Shown: positions 53,496-62,374, counted from the first letter of the stretch. The stretch is DNA of 64,000 nucleotides from Domibacillus indicus (GCF_023715895.1 NZ_JAMBOO010000016.1:30762-94761), one strand, 5' to 3'. Made by a program: numbers and translations. The notes: generated by a model from the letters alone, not told the origin.

Positions 53496-53812
53496 TGAGT
53501 ATAACTAAAGGAACTTTATTATGCGGCAAGAAACCCCTCTATTAAACTTTTTCAAGCACCTCCTACAAAACGATAATTCAAATCTTTAAACCAGTAACTT
53601 CTCCTTTATAGTAAAAGAGAATAATTAATTTGTCTACTATTTATTTAAATTTTCTAAAAATTATTTATTATATAATCTAACCGTGTTCTCTCTGCCTGAA
53701 TTGAGTATTATTTTGCTTTATTTCTAACTAAAGAAACTACCATAAGCCAGCTGGCTGCCTGTACATAGTCCAAAACGCTGCCTTTTCGTTAAGTGTCACT
53801 CTTCTTTCCCTT
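53496..53812. other. Promoter region of the frl operon and 3' region of the ATPase gene
   Basis: About 300 bases with no gene, AT-rich. It includes the likely leftward promoter for frlB; no clear terminator for the ATPase gene was recognised. Confidence 0.4.
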
Positions 53813-54946
53813 TTAAATTGATTCTGCCAGTAAATTGGATGTATGAGCTGTTTTTAAATCTATACACTCCTCGCTATTAGAATCGAAAAAATACACTTTT
53901 TCCATATCAAGTACTAACGGCATAATTTCACCAGACTTTACTGCTATGTCTGCACCTAATCTTGCAACAAAATTGGTTCCTCCTATAGATGAGTATACAA
54001 GTGTTTCTGCACCCAGTAATTCTGCCACTTCAATTTTCACATCGACAACGGGGCCAGCGGGAGATTTATCGAGGTTGGTATAGATGCTTTCTGGCCGTAT
54101 ACCGAGTATGATGTCTTTATTAGCATAGCCTAGTGCTTTTAAGCGTTTTGACTTCTCATTAGGCAGTTTAATTTGAACATTATCCACCACAAAAAAGTCT
54201 TTCTCAAGTTTTCCTTTAAAAAAGTTCATGGCAGGCGATCCGATGAATCCTGCGACAAAAACATTGTTTGGATGATCATAGACTTCTTTCGGCGTTCCAA
54301 CCTGCTGAATAACCCCATCCTTCATTACAACTAAACGGGTCGCCATTGTCATTGCTTCTGTTTGGTCGTGAGTGACATAAATTGTGGTTGTCTGCAATTT
54401 TTGATGAAGCTTAGAAATTTCAGCCCGCATTCGAACTCGAAGTTTAGCATCCAGGTTTGATAACGGCTCATCCATCAAAAACACTTTTGCATCACGAACG
54501 ATTGCACGTCCAAGTGCCACACGCTGTCTTTGACCTCCAGATAGAGCTTTAGGCTTTCGATTCAAATACGGTTCAAGACCAAGAATGCGTGCAGCTTCCT
54601 CCACACGCCGTTTAATCTCTGCTTTCGGTGTTTTGCGAAGCTTAAGACCAAATGACATGTTATCGTATATTGTCATATGCGGATATAGTGCATAATTTTG
54701 AAATACCATAGCAATATCGCGATCTTTTGGTGCCACATCATTTACTCTTTTATTATCAATAAAAAAATCACCTTTTGAAATGTCTTCGAGCCCAGCAATC
54801 ATACGCAGTGTTGTAGATTTCCCACAGCCTGAGGGTCCCACAAAAACAAGAAATTCTTTATCCTTAATGCTTAAGTTAAAATCTTTTACTGCTGTAACGT
54901 CGCCATCATACACTTTATAAATGTGATTTAGTTTAAGTTCTGCCAA
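53813..54946 (-). CDS. Carbohydrate-importer ATPase, MsmX/FrlP type
   Basis: 377 aa ABC ATPase: Walker A GPSGCGKST, signature LSGGQRQRVALGRA, Walker B VFLMDEPLSNLDA, His switch VTHDQTEAM, then a C-terminal MOP/TOBE regulatory region. MsmX of B. subtilis serves several sugar importers. This gene is beside the frl operon (transcribed from its own promoter) and is the only sugar-importer ATPase in the window, so it may energise both the frl and the rhamnoside-type importers. Confidence 0.93.
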   Translation of the reverse strand: MAELKLNHIYKVYDGDVTAVKDFNLSIKDKEFLVFVGPSGCGKSTTLRMIAGLEDISKGDFFIDNKRVNDVAPKDRDIAMVFQNYALYPHMTIYDNMSFGLKLRKTPKAEIKRRVEEAARILGLEPYLNRKPKALSGGQRQRVALGRAIVRDAKVFLMDEPLSNLDAKLRVRMRAEISKLHQKLQTTTIYVTHDQTEAMTMATRLVVMKDGVIQQVGTPKEVYDHPNNVFVAGFIGSPAMNFFKGKLEKDFFVVDNVQIKLPNEKSKRLKALGYANKDIILGIRPESIYTNLDKSPAGPVVDVKIEVAELLGAETLVYSSIGGTNFVARLGADIAVKSGEIMPLVLDMEKVYFFDSNSEECIDLKTAHTSNLLAESI

Positions 54947-55289
54947 GATATTACCTCCTCAATTTTGATGAGTTTCATTTTATTAAATTTTCAGAAAATA
55001 TGTTATGTAACAAAGTGACGAAATTTCGGTTGTGTTTTTTGTGCAAGTTGCCGATTTTTGGTTGATATAACCAAAAAGAGAATCTGCTTTTGTTACATAT
55101 GCTCCTGAAGATCATTATGCAGTAAAACGGCATTGTAATAAGCCAATTCAAGTTTCTTTCAGTTAGTTTCTTTCTGACTATATCGTTTTAAAATTATCTT
55201 TAAGAATCCTGTCAGAAAATCTAACCCTTTCTTTCCTCTTTCCACCTGAAATTCTTATAATAAAAAGAAATATAAAAGGGGTGAGGGCT
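54947..55289. other. Divergent intergenic region
   Basis: Separates the leftward ATPase gene from the rightward amidotransferase gene. AT-rich, no gene or recognisable operator; promoters for both must be here. Confidence 0.4.
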
Positions 55290-56012
55290 GTGAGAATACA
55301 CATTATCGAACATATGGATTTGCTTGGACTAGGATCAATACACCAATGGCTTGAAGAAACCGATCAGCTGGTTACATCTACACGGCTGCATAAAGGAGAA
55401 CGCCTCCCCGACCCTTCGGAATTTGATTTGGTGATTTTGCTTGGCGGCCTCATGTCTGTTTATGAAGAAAACAAGTATCCATGGCTTAAAACAGAAAAAC
55501 AATGGCTGAAAAACGTCATTGATGGCGGGAAACATGTGCTTGGCATTTGCCTGGGTGCCCAGCTTATTGCCTCAGCACTTGGTGCAGAGGTACGGCAGCA
55601 CACATATAGTGAAGCAGGCTGGTGGCCGGTCGCTTTTCATCCCCACGCCCGGAGGCATCCGTTTTTGAGAGATGTTATGATCCCTGAGTGTTTCTTTCAA
55701 TTTCATCAAGATACATTTGAACTGCCGGATAAAGCGGTTCTCTTAGCTGGCAGCATGGCATGCACAAGGCAGATGTTTTCTGTAAACAACCGGGTGCTTG
55801 GCCTTCAATTTCATCCAGAATTTACGCCTGAGAGCGTACAATATATTGCGAAACATCTGCATCCTTCTTTGAAAGAAGGCCCATTTATTCAATCCCCTCA
55901 AGCTATGCTGTCTTCCTGGCAAAACTGCCGGGCTTCCCAAAAGTTTTTGTTTTCCATTCTGCGCAATATCGAAGCAAGCGTGCAAAGCGAAGCTTTATCT
56001 CTTTCCTCTTAA
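55290..56012 (+). CDS. Class I glutamine amidotransferase (GMP synthase-like)
   Basis: 240 aa from GTG 55290, with GGGGTGA five bases upstream. Type 1 GATase fold: nucleophile in GICLGAQLIASALGAE, His/Glu in LGLQFHPEFTPE. No synthetase domain is attached. Such stand-alone proteins often hydrolyse gamma-glutamyl compounds or feed unknown partners; no partner is nearby. A terminator follows at once. Confidence 0.88.
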   Translation: MRIHIIEHMDLLGLGSIHQWLEETDQLVTSTRLHKGERLPDPSEFDLVILLGGLMSVYEENKYPWLKTEKQWLKNVIDGGKHVLGICLGAQLIASALGAEVRQHTYSEAGWWPVAFHPHARRHPFLRDVMIPECFFQFHQDTFELPDKAVLLAGSMACTRQMFSVNNRVLGLQFHPEFTPESVQYIAKHLHPSLKEGPFIQSPQAMLSSWQNCRASQKFLFSILRNIEASVQSEALSLSS

Positions 56013-56014
56013 TC

Positions 56015-56050
56015 AAAAAAAGCATCCTGTCACTGGCAGGATGCTTTTTC
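56015..56050 (+). terminator. Terminator of the amidotransferase gene
   Basis: AAAAAGCATCCTG and CAGGATGCTTTTT arms around seven bases. Confidence 0.92.
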
Positions 56051-56053
56051 AAC

Positions 56054-56152
56054 TTATATTTTATATTCTGCGACCTGCTTCGACTTAACACCCATTTTTG
56101 AAAGGAACGCTGATAGCATGAAAGCAAAGAGTAAAAAGCCCATAATCATGGT
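56054..56152 (-). pseudogene. C-terminal relic of a membrane transporter
   Basis: A minus-strand frame MIMGFLLFAFMLSAFLSKMG ending VKSKQVAEYKI has one clear helix and a charged tail typical of a transporter C-terminus. It runs directly into the IS remnant at 56153, which probably replaced the rest of the gene. Confidence 0.35.
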
Positions 56153-56508
56153 GACGTGCCTGTTGCATCGATAATCGAACAAACTGCAGAGTTCGTGAGT
56201 CCAAGGTCTACTGCACACACTTTTTGTTCTTTGAAGATTTCCGTCTGATTTAAAATTTTGTGCAGCAGCGACTTCGCAACTTTCATGACCAAACCCAAAT
56301 CCCCATTTTTCGGTACTTGTAATATGTTGATCGTGTCAAAATGGAAAGGAATTGTAAAACAAAAAAGGATCAGTATGAGTGATGATAAGTAAAAATCGGC
56401 AATCGATGTAATGAAGAAAAAGATAGAAGAACGGGGAGAATAAAGATCTTAGCTCCTAACCCCCACTAAATCGAGGATTTTGAAGACGAATGCGACGCTA
56501 ATTTTCTG
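56153..56508 (-). mobile_element. Fragment of the decayed TnpB element (copy B)
   Basis: The inverted left end at 56434-56508 matches copy A at 36241-36315 (TTAGC.CGCATTC, TTTGAAG, CCTAACCCCC). The gene portion at about 56160-56230 is the reverse complement of copy A 36722-36790 (the VCAVDLGLT coding area). The middle and right end are missing. Confidence 0.7.
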
Positions 56509-56771
56509 TTCAACTTAAATAATTTATCTTAAATCACTTTTCATAACTAGAAAAGGAATGCTATAAACATAAGTATAAAAACAGCTTAAATCCTATTGTT
56601 CTATCGTCTTTCTAACATTATAAAAGCATCCACTTCAGCCATTTTAATGTGCAAAGTGGATGCTGCTTAAACCTGACAATTATTTATTTTCACTGTGAGC
56701 TCCTTTTCATTGGCTGTATACACTGCTTCTCCGTTTGAAATTGGCTTTTCAAATAGAGGGAAATACAACAG
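56509..56771. other. Intergenic region after copy B
   Basis: No gene. A possible hairpin (GCATCCACTT...AAGTGGATGC, 56627-56662) is the terminator of the IDEAL-domain gene or of a lost one. Confidence 0.45.
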
Positions 56772-57089
56772 CTATGAATATTGCATTCTCAACTTACACA
56801 GTTGCTTCGACAAATGCTCAAACCAGCCTTGGTCCTTTGTTAAAAGTGCCAGGTCAATCAGCTGTTCAATTGCCGCTTCAGCTGGTGTTTGCTCGGGAAC
56901 TTTTTGAAGTGATTTGGACAAAACATGAATCATTCTTCCACGTAATTCTTCATTGGCTGAATTGACAATATATACTTTTGTGATATCTGCTGGCTTTCCT
57001 ACCTTTACCACATAACCGTAAATCCTTTGTTTGTCCCACGTTTCTCCTTCCACCCATTGACCGACTTGAAATCGTGATTTATTTTTCAT
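56772..57089 (-). CDS. IDEAL-domain protein
   Basis: 105 aa from ATG 57089, backed by GAGGAG seven bases upstream; a longer frame to 57170 is unlikely. N-terminal half (FQVGQWVEGETWDKQRIYGYVVKVG...) is beta-rich with a KOW-like pattern; the C-terminal IDEAL motif reads EAAIEQLIDLALLTKDQGWFEHL. IDEAL proteins of Bacillales are short adaptor-like proteins of unknown function. Standalone gene. Confidence 0.75.
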   Translation of the reverse strand: MKNKSRFQVGQWVEGETWDKQRIYGYVVKVGKPADITKVYIVNSANEELRGRMIHVLSKSLQKVPEQTPAEAAIEQLIDLALLTKDQGWFEHLSKQLCKLRMQYS

Positions 57090-57230
57090 TTTCTTACTCC
57101 TCTGTTTTATTTTCTTATTATTACTTTTGAAAAATTCATATTTATTCATCCATAATGAACCAGGGAGCACCTAATCAACTTTTTATTATGATCTACTTTT
57201 TGTACAGATTTTAATCATTGATTTATATAA

Positions 57231-57260
57231 AAGACAGCATGGCTGTATCCACGCTGTCTT
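57231..57260 (-). terminator. Orphan terminator-like hairpin
   Basis: Minus-strand arms AAGACAGC and GCTGTCTT with a TTTTA tail. It probably ended the decayed secreted-protein gene at 57294. Confidence 0.6.
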
Positions 57261-57293
57261 CTGTCTATCTCTTTCATTTATCATTGCCAAAAA

Positions 57294-57488
57294 CTGATAC
57301 TTTATTCTGGCGCCAATTATAACTGCTCCATCCTCAATAAGAATATTATTCACTATATGGTTGTTCCAGTTTGTCCAACCTTGTACAGTCTTATCTACTT
57401 AATATTCTTTTTCACCTCTCCGGGCATATACATACATATTCGAATTGTGTGCATCCCTTCCCTGCAAAAACATAGATAGATTGTTCAT
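57294..57488 (-). pseudogene. Relic of a secreted glycanase or carbohydrate-binding module
   Basis: One frame reads MNNLSMFLQGRDAHNSNMYV, YARRGEKEY, TAA stop, then VDKTVQGWTNWNNHIVNNIL and EDGAVIIGARIKY. The Trp-rich pattern with IGAxIK resembles carbohydrate-binding/GH53-galactanase C-terminal modules. The in-frame stop (57399-57401) and missing rest mark it as dead. Identity is tentative. Confidence 0.35.
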
Positions 57489-57517
57489 TTCACAAAGGTG
57501 TCAGCAGCTACAGGGGA

Positions 57518-57712
57518 TTATGTCACCCCAGCAACAAGGCTGCTTGTTGGTTGTAGCCTGCTTAAAATAAATGTCATGACAAGTACATGCAGCATAGTTA
57601 AAAATGAAAGTTTACGTCTCTTTCTTTCCGCTCTTCTTCCACGCCTATGATTAGTATCTCTCAAAGCCGTATTTCTATCAAGTAATCGCTTGCAAGACAA
57701 TGCACTTTTCAC
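57518..57712 (-). CDS. Small hypothetical protein with a membrane or signal segment
   Basis: 64 codons from GTG 57712; Arg/Lys-rich N-terminus (RRGRRAERKRRK) then LSFLTMLHVLVMTFILSRL, a signal-peptide or membrane-anchor profile. SD placement is poor. It may be the N-terminal remnant of the secreted protein whose module survives at 57294, about 30 bases away in another frame. Confidence 0.25.
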   Translation of the reverse strand: MKSALSCKRLLDRNTALRDTNHRRGRRAERKRRKLSFLTMLHVLVMTFILSRLQPTSSLVAGVT

Positions 57713-57778
57713 CTTCTAAAAATGCAAAAAGAAATCCACTTTAGCAATTTTGCGGCATAAAGTGGATGCTTCCAAAGC

Positions 57779-58156
57779 TTAATGAACTTTTATTTTCTCT
57801 ACTATTTTCACTTCATATTTTGCCAGTGTGATTTCCCCTGCCAGTTCTTTTTCGGTTGCTATATCTTTTACTGTTGTTTCAAGCGTTATTTGCTGTTCCG
57901 GCGTTTTGAGAATAGTAGAAGATCGAATAAAGTCACCCAGCGGGCCTGCAAATCCGTTCATAGCTGCTACAGCTACTACTAGTTTTGACAAGGTCAAAAT
58001 AATTTGCAAAAAAATCCTTGTATTGCCTGCTCCGGCGATCTGGGCACTTTCATCTAAATACATTGGGATAGGTTCCATGTAGCCTTTCATTAAATACGTA
58101 TTCACAGGGATCAGGCCGCCAATATACAGCAAAATGAACAGCCAGTGACTGTTCAT
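57779..58156 (-). pseudogene. Truncated MalG-type sugar ABC permease
   Basis: 125 codons starting at WLFILLYIGGLIPVNTYLMKGYMEPIPMYLDESAQIAGAGNTRIF, the C-terminal half of a MalG/GanQ/MdxG-type permease with its EAA loop (DESAQIAGAG). The first half is missing, and after LKTPEQQIT the tail (TVKDIATEKELAGE) no longer resembles a permease. Relic of a sugar uptake operon, perhaps galactan-related given the neighbouring module remnant. Confidence 0.7.
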
Positions 58157-58281
58157 CTTTAAAAAATATTCAAAATCATATACACTTTTTATTAATCATC
58201 TCATACTTTCACCATATGATATAGCTGGAAAATAGAATAAACATACAAAAGTGGCCGCAGAACGGAAAAGGGGAGATATTA

Positions 58282-59133
58282 ATGAGAAGAATTATTATTT
58301 CTACTGAAAGCGGAGCCGATTTACCAGTTCATGTAGCACAAAAGTGCGGTGTTCAAGTCGTGCCCATGCATGTCATTATGGACGGACAGGATTACTTGGA
58401 TGGCTCCATTCCTGTTCGTGATATTTATAACTATTATGAACGTACGAAAAAAATACCTTCTACCACCTCTGTCAATTCCAATGAATATCACGAATTTTTC
58501 ACGAAAATCCAATCAGATTTTCCCGGCTGCATTATCATTCATATCGGCTACACATCACGTGCCTCTTCTTCTTTTCAAAATGCGGTTATCGCGGCCGAGG
58601 AGTTTGACGATATTTTTTTGATTGATGCTTTAAATGTGTCAGGCGGCCTTATGGCGATTGTTATGTATGCGGTTACCCTGCTGGAAGCGGAGCCTTCTGT
58701 CACTCCTTCTGAATTGATCAAAAAAATTGAATCCCAGGTTCCTAAATCACGCCTTGCCTTTATTCCCGGCAGCCTTGATTTTTTAAGAGCGGGCGGCCGT
58801 GTCTCAAATGCCGCTTACCTTAGTGGATCGTTATTGAAAATCAAGCCGCTCATTGAACTAGTGGACGGCAAGCTTGTATCCACTAAGAAATACCGTGGCA
58901 ATATGAACCGGGTCACAGAAAAAATGATGCACGATTATTTAAATAAATATAATCTAGATAAAGGGCAGCTCTATTTTCTGTATTCAAGCGGGCTTGATGA
59001 CAGCATAAAAAAACGGATAGATGAAATGGCTGAAGAAGCGGGGTTTAACCATGTAACATGGATTGAAGCTGGCGCTGTTATTTCCACTCATGGCGGTCCT
59101 GGTGCCTTTGGAATTGCCGGATTAGAAATATAA
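58282..59133 (+). CDS. DegV-family fatty-acid-binding protein
   Basis: 283 aa. DegV proteins bind a fatty acid between two domains and, as FakB, present it to the FakA kinase. Conserved features: STESGADLPVHVAQKCGVQVVPMHVIMDGQDYLDG, TTSVNSNEYHEFF (the TS motif contacting the fatty acid), FIPGSLDFLRAGGRVSNAAYL, and GGPGAFGIAGLE at the C-terminus. Start has GGGGAGA upstream. FakA is not visible in the window. Single gene with a terminator at 59237. Confidence 0.92.
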   Translation: MRRIIISTESGADLPVHVAQKCGVQVVPMHVIMDGQDYLDGSIPVRDIYNYYERTKKIPSTTSVNSNEYHEFFTKIQSDFPGCIIIHIGYTSRASSSFQNAVIAAEEFDDIFLIDALNVSGGLMAIVMYAVTLLEAEPSVTPSELIKKIESQVPKSRLAFIPGSLDFLRAGGRVSNAAYLSGSLLKIKPLIELVDGKLVSTKKYRGNMNRVTEKMMHDYLNKYNLDKGQLYFLYSSGLDDSIKKRIDEMAEEAGFNHVTWIEAGAVISTHGGPGAFGIAGLEI

Positions 59134-59236
59134 CTTCCCTAAGATTCTACACCTGCTCAGCGATTTCTAGGCGAACAATAAAGAAAGAAACAAAAAGAAA
59201 AGAGCTCCTGTATAGCTTTGGTTTATAAACAGATTA

Positions 59237-59288
59237 AATAAAATATAAAAGAACCTTGAGTAAACTCAAGGTTCTTTTATATTTTATT
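59237..59288. terminator. Strong bidirectional terminator
   Basis: AAAGAACCTTGAG-TAAA-CTCAAGGTTCTTT with flanking AT-rich arms extends to more than 20 paired bases and A/T runs on both sides; serves degV and the opposite MFS gene. Confidence 0.9.
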
Positions 59289-59397
59289 CGGTGTACAAAT
59301 TTTGTTTCTTTCATTCGAATGAAAGACAAACCCTACATTCAGCTATTTAGTGATTGTAAGCACTTTAATTAAACTCCCTATCTTTCAACATCTAGAT

Positions 59398-60789
59398 TTA
59401 CTCTTCTTTTTTGCGCAACCAGGCGAAAAGACTGACAACAATTAAAGCAATCATAATACAAGAGTACCCCTGAATGGCATGAGTAAGACCCAGCCATTGT
59501 CCAATGTAACCAAGCGTTATGACTGGAATACTGACTCCTAAATATGTCATCACGAAAAAAGAAGAAGTCATATTTGCTCGATTGTCGTCTGTGGAAATTT
59601 GATTAAGGTAAGCTAAACTGCCTGCATAACTCGGTCCATTCCCCAATCCGATAAAAATAGTCGTTAAAACGAGCAATAATAAGGATTTTGACCATAAGGT
59701 GAGAAATAAACACAGCAATCCGAGAATTAAAAGAACATAACCTATTACGATTAGACGAAATACAGGCTGTTTTCTCAATATTACTTGATGAATAGTTGAC
59801 AAACCTAGAACTAAAGCCACCATGGTCCCTGAAAAACTAAGACTAGGCTGGTTGGAGAAAAGATTAAGGTAGGTCGGTATAACCGACAGCATTAAACTCA
59901 TAACGCCCCAGGAGAGAAAAGAGGCAGAAGCTGCCAGCAAGAAAGGCCTTCTTAATGATTTTGAAATGACTGGTATTTGAAGGACGGTTACACGTTCTGC
60001 AGCAGTTTTGCTATCTAACATAAAATTCAGGCCCAAAAGCCCTGCGACAGCAAGTAAAACATGGACAGCATAAGAAAATTGCATAGGATAGGGTGAATAA
60101 TCTCCAAGGAAACCAGAAACAAGCGGCCCTATCGCATTTCCTAAAGTTCCGGCAATGGCAGCAACAAATGCACTTTTCACCTTGTCGTGTTTAGGATGAA
60201 AATCTGTCATATACGTAACGGCGATCCCATTTAGAATTCCAACTGATAGTCCTTGGAAGCAACGGGCGATAAGTAATCCACTTACACCACTTGATAAGGC
60301 AAAACCAACAGAACCTAAAATAGAAAAGATGACACCTGCAAATAATACATTTTTTCTTCCCCACTGTTTAGAAAACTGCGCCACAATAATAATAGTTGGG
60401 ATTACAATGAGCGCATAGAGTGCATACAAAAAAGTAATAATTCCTGAAGACATTTGCCATTCTGATCGGTATACCGCATAAAGAGGGGCGGGAAGATTAG
60501 TGCCAAGTAACGTAATACATAAGCAATAGGCTACTAACCAAAAAGAGTAATGGCGTTGTCTAGATATATCTACATCTACTACATGTGATATGTCTCCTAA
60601 TTGTACAGCAAGAGATTCGAATGATTCATCGCTTCCTGTAGCAGCAATTTTAATTTTAGTGAGGCTTGTTTTTTTACTCTTCCCCGCTTTAATTTTCTCA
60701 ATATTATAACCATGGCTTCTAAACAATTCCGATAATTGAGCCAAAACTCCCGGCTGGTTTTGTACAAGAATTGATATAGTATGGGTCAT
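59398..60789 (-). CDS. ACT domain-MFS transporter fusion
   Basis: 463 aa from ATG 60789. Residues about 1-78 form an ACT domain resembling acetolactate synthase small subunits: THTISILVQNQPGVLAQLSE, LFRSHGYNIEKIKAGKSK, with regulatory-type HGYNIE. Residues about 80-463 are a 12-helix MFS permease with LPAPLYAVYRSEWQMS, KQWGRKNVLFAG (between helices 2 and 3) and GLGNGPSYAGSLAYLNQ. The fusion is continuous with no frameshift. ACT domains sense amino acids, so the transporter may be allosterically gated by one. Upstream is a divergent-looking but same-strand TrmB regulator (about 100 bases away). I know of no characterised MFS protein with an N-terminal ACT domain. Confidence 0.88.
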   Translation of the reverse strand: MTHTISILVQNQPGVLAQLSELFRSHGYNIEKIKAGKSKKTSLTKIKIAATGSDESFESLAVQLGDISHVVDVDISRQRHYSFWLVAYCLCITLLGTNLPAPLYAVYRSEWQMSSGIITFLYALYALIVIPTIIIVAQFSKQWGRKNVLFAGVIFSILGSVGFALSSGVSGLLIARCFQGLSVGILNGIAVTYMTDFHPKHDKVKSAFVAAIAGTLGNAIGPLVSGFLGDYSPYPMQFSYAVHVLLAVAGLLGLNFMLDSKTAAERVTVLQIPVISKSLRRPFLLAASASFLSWGVMSLMLSVIPTYLNLFSNQPSLSFSGTMVALVLGLSTIHQVILRKQPVFRLIVIGYVLLILGLLCLFLTLWSKSLLLLVLTTIFIGLGNGPSYAGSLAYLNQISTDDNRANMTSSFFVMTYLGVSIPVITLGYIGQWLGLTHAIQGYSCIMIALIVVSLFAWLRKKEE

Positions 60790-60887
60790 CACTCTTCTCA
60801 GTCCTTTCCTCTTTAATTCTTTTCCGTATTCATTTTAGGTGTTATAATCCTAACGCCTATTTAAAAAAGCAAAGAAAAGACGGCTCA

Positions 60888-61697
60888 TTATTCGAACCGT
60901 TTTCCTGTAACTACGTAGTACAGATCTGGGTCATTTCTCCAAAAAGATTGTACTTTATCAATTCCTACTTCTTTTGTAAGCTCCCCAAATGCAATATCAT
61001 GTCTGATATATTCGGTTGCCACTAAAACCAAAGCGGGGTCTTTTGTTTTAACTGCCCAAGCAGCTGTATCAGGAGAGAAATTGGCAATTAATACTTCTTC
61101 CTTATCCCGGACAACAATTGTTAAGTGTCCGCCCATCCGTTTTTCTGATATATCGTGAGCCATAAAATCATGATGGTACGTGATACCTAGTTTCGTGTTT
61201 GGTTCTGAAAAAAGCATTGAAAATACCTTGATTTTCTCACTAACTTTTTTCTCTATCACTTTCTTAACAGCTGCGGCTTGGGGGTTCCAAATGGATAACC
61301 AGACTTCTTCTTGTGCCTCATCAATCATTTCTATGATTTCAGTCATCACTTTCTCGTCACTATTTACACGCCAAATTACATCTGTTTCCTGTTCATTTTC
61401 TAACGTTAGCAGGTTCTTTTCTAGAAAATCGAACGACTCATCAAAGCTTTTCCGCATCCGCTGGATTAATTCTTTCGCCGGAAGAGGCACATACTTCACC
61501 GGCTCTGAGGGAACAGTATAAATAGCCCCTTTATCCAACAACTTGCCTAAAACCTCATAAATCATAGAGCGAGGCACACCAGATCGCTTGCTGACCTCGT
61601 ATCCTGTTACAGGTGAATTTTTCAACAAATTAATATAGGCTTTACATTCGTATTGGGAAAAGCCTAGTTTTTGCAATTCTTTATAGATTTCCTCCAT
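60888..61697 (-). CDS. TrmB-family transcriptional regulator
   Basis: 269 aa. N-terminal winged helix LQKLGFSQYECKAYINLLKNSPVTGYEVSKRSGVPRSMIYEVLGKLLDKGAI is TrmB; the C-terminal domain (PLD-like, sensor) follows. TrmB proteins bind sugars in archaea; bacterial members regulate neighbouring transporters. ATG 61697 has AAGGGAGAAG upstream. It lies 98 bases upstream of the ACT-MFS gene on the same strand and likely controls it. Confidence 0.86.
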   Translation of the reverse strand: MEEIYKELQKLGFSQYECKAYINLLKNSPVTGYEVSKRSGVPRSMIYEVLGKLLDKGAIYTVPSEPVKYVPLPAKELIQRMRKSFDESFDFLEKNLLTLENEQETDVIWRVNSDEKVMTEIIEMIDEAQEEVWLSIWNPQAAAVKKVIEKKVSEKIKVFSMLFSEPNTKLGITYHHDFMAHDISEKRMGGHLTIVVRDKEEVLIANFSPDTAAWAVKTKDPALVLVATEYIRHDIAFGELTKEVGIDKVQSFWRNDPDLYYVVTGKRFE

Positions 61698-62302
61698 TAG
61701 CTTCTCCCTTAATTAGTAGTTATTATAATAATTACTATATGTATTCTTTATATGAGTGTCAATGGCGTTATTAATCATTTATACCCATTCGATTTTTCTC
61801 TAGTATTTTTAATGGCTGCCCCTCAATCGAAATATAAACCTGTAAGTAAAAAAAGAACCAAAAGTCGTTTGTATTAAGATTTTAAACGAGAAGAGAAGCA
61901 TTTCTTAATCGTCCTCTTTAATACGCACCTGTTTTGCTAGTTGTTGTAATGACAATAATATACAGCTTAACCTTAAAAGAAATTATAGTTTAAAAGTCTA
62001 AAGCAAAGCTTTATGCTTCTTTTTTTACTTTTTATCCCCCTTTAAATAGCGGTATTTATCGAATGAACTTCTGAATTTTAAAGAGGACAAATCGGCTTAA
62101 TCTGGAGGAAAAGAAGTTTTTAGAGCACCCAAATTCAATTTTTTCCTATCTCATACTTTTCTTTTCAAAATTCCCTTTTACTTATAGTTTTGTTTCATTT
62201 AATATAGATTAGGTCTGTTGAATCAATCTTTTTATCCCGGTTTGCTTTTTATTTTGTACATATTCTTTCGAACAGAAAAGATTGAGGGACATGAGTTTGA
62301 GG
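61698..62302. other. Intergenic region with no recognisable gene
   Basis: AT-rich; a 21-codon ORF at 61812 and a weak AAGC/GCTT hairpin near 62001 are not convincing. It should hold the TrmB promoter (left side) and the DUF4234 promoter (right side). Confidence 0.4.
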
Positions 62303-62348
62303 TATAGTCGTTCACCCTTACCTGCTTGGCAGGAATGAACTTGCTATA
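62303..62348 (+). promoter_or_regulatory. Structured 5' leader of the DUF4234 gene
   Basis: Three nested complementary blocks: TATAG/CTATA, GTTCA/TGAAC and CCTGC/GCAGG, giving an interrupted hairpin of about 46 bases ending 26 bases before the start codon. Confidence 0.4.
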
Positions 62349-62374
62349 AAATTGCTGAAAGAGGACGTGTCATC

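Noticed and set aside
46559..54946. Reading the operon as glucosamine metabolism because of the SIS domain
   Set aside because: The SIS protein matches FrlB blocks and the kinase, importer and epimerase fit the frl set; no glutaminase domain or nag genes.
61812..61874. 21-codon basic ORF resembling an L32-like start
   Set aside because: No SD and no zinc-binding or L32 conserved residues.
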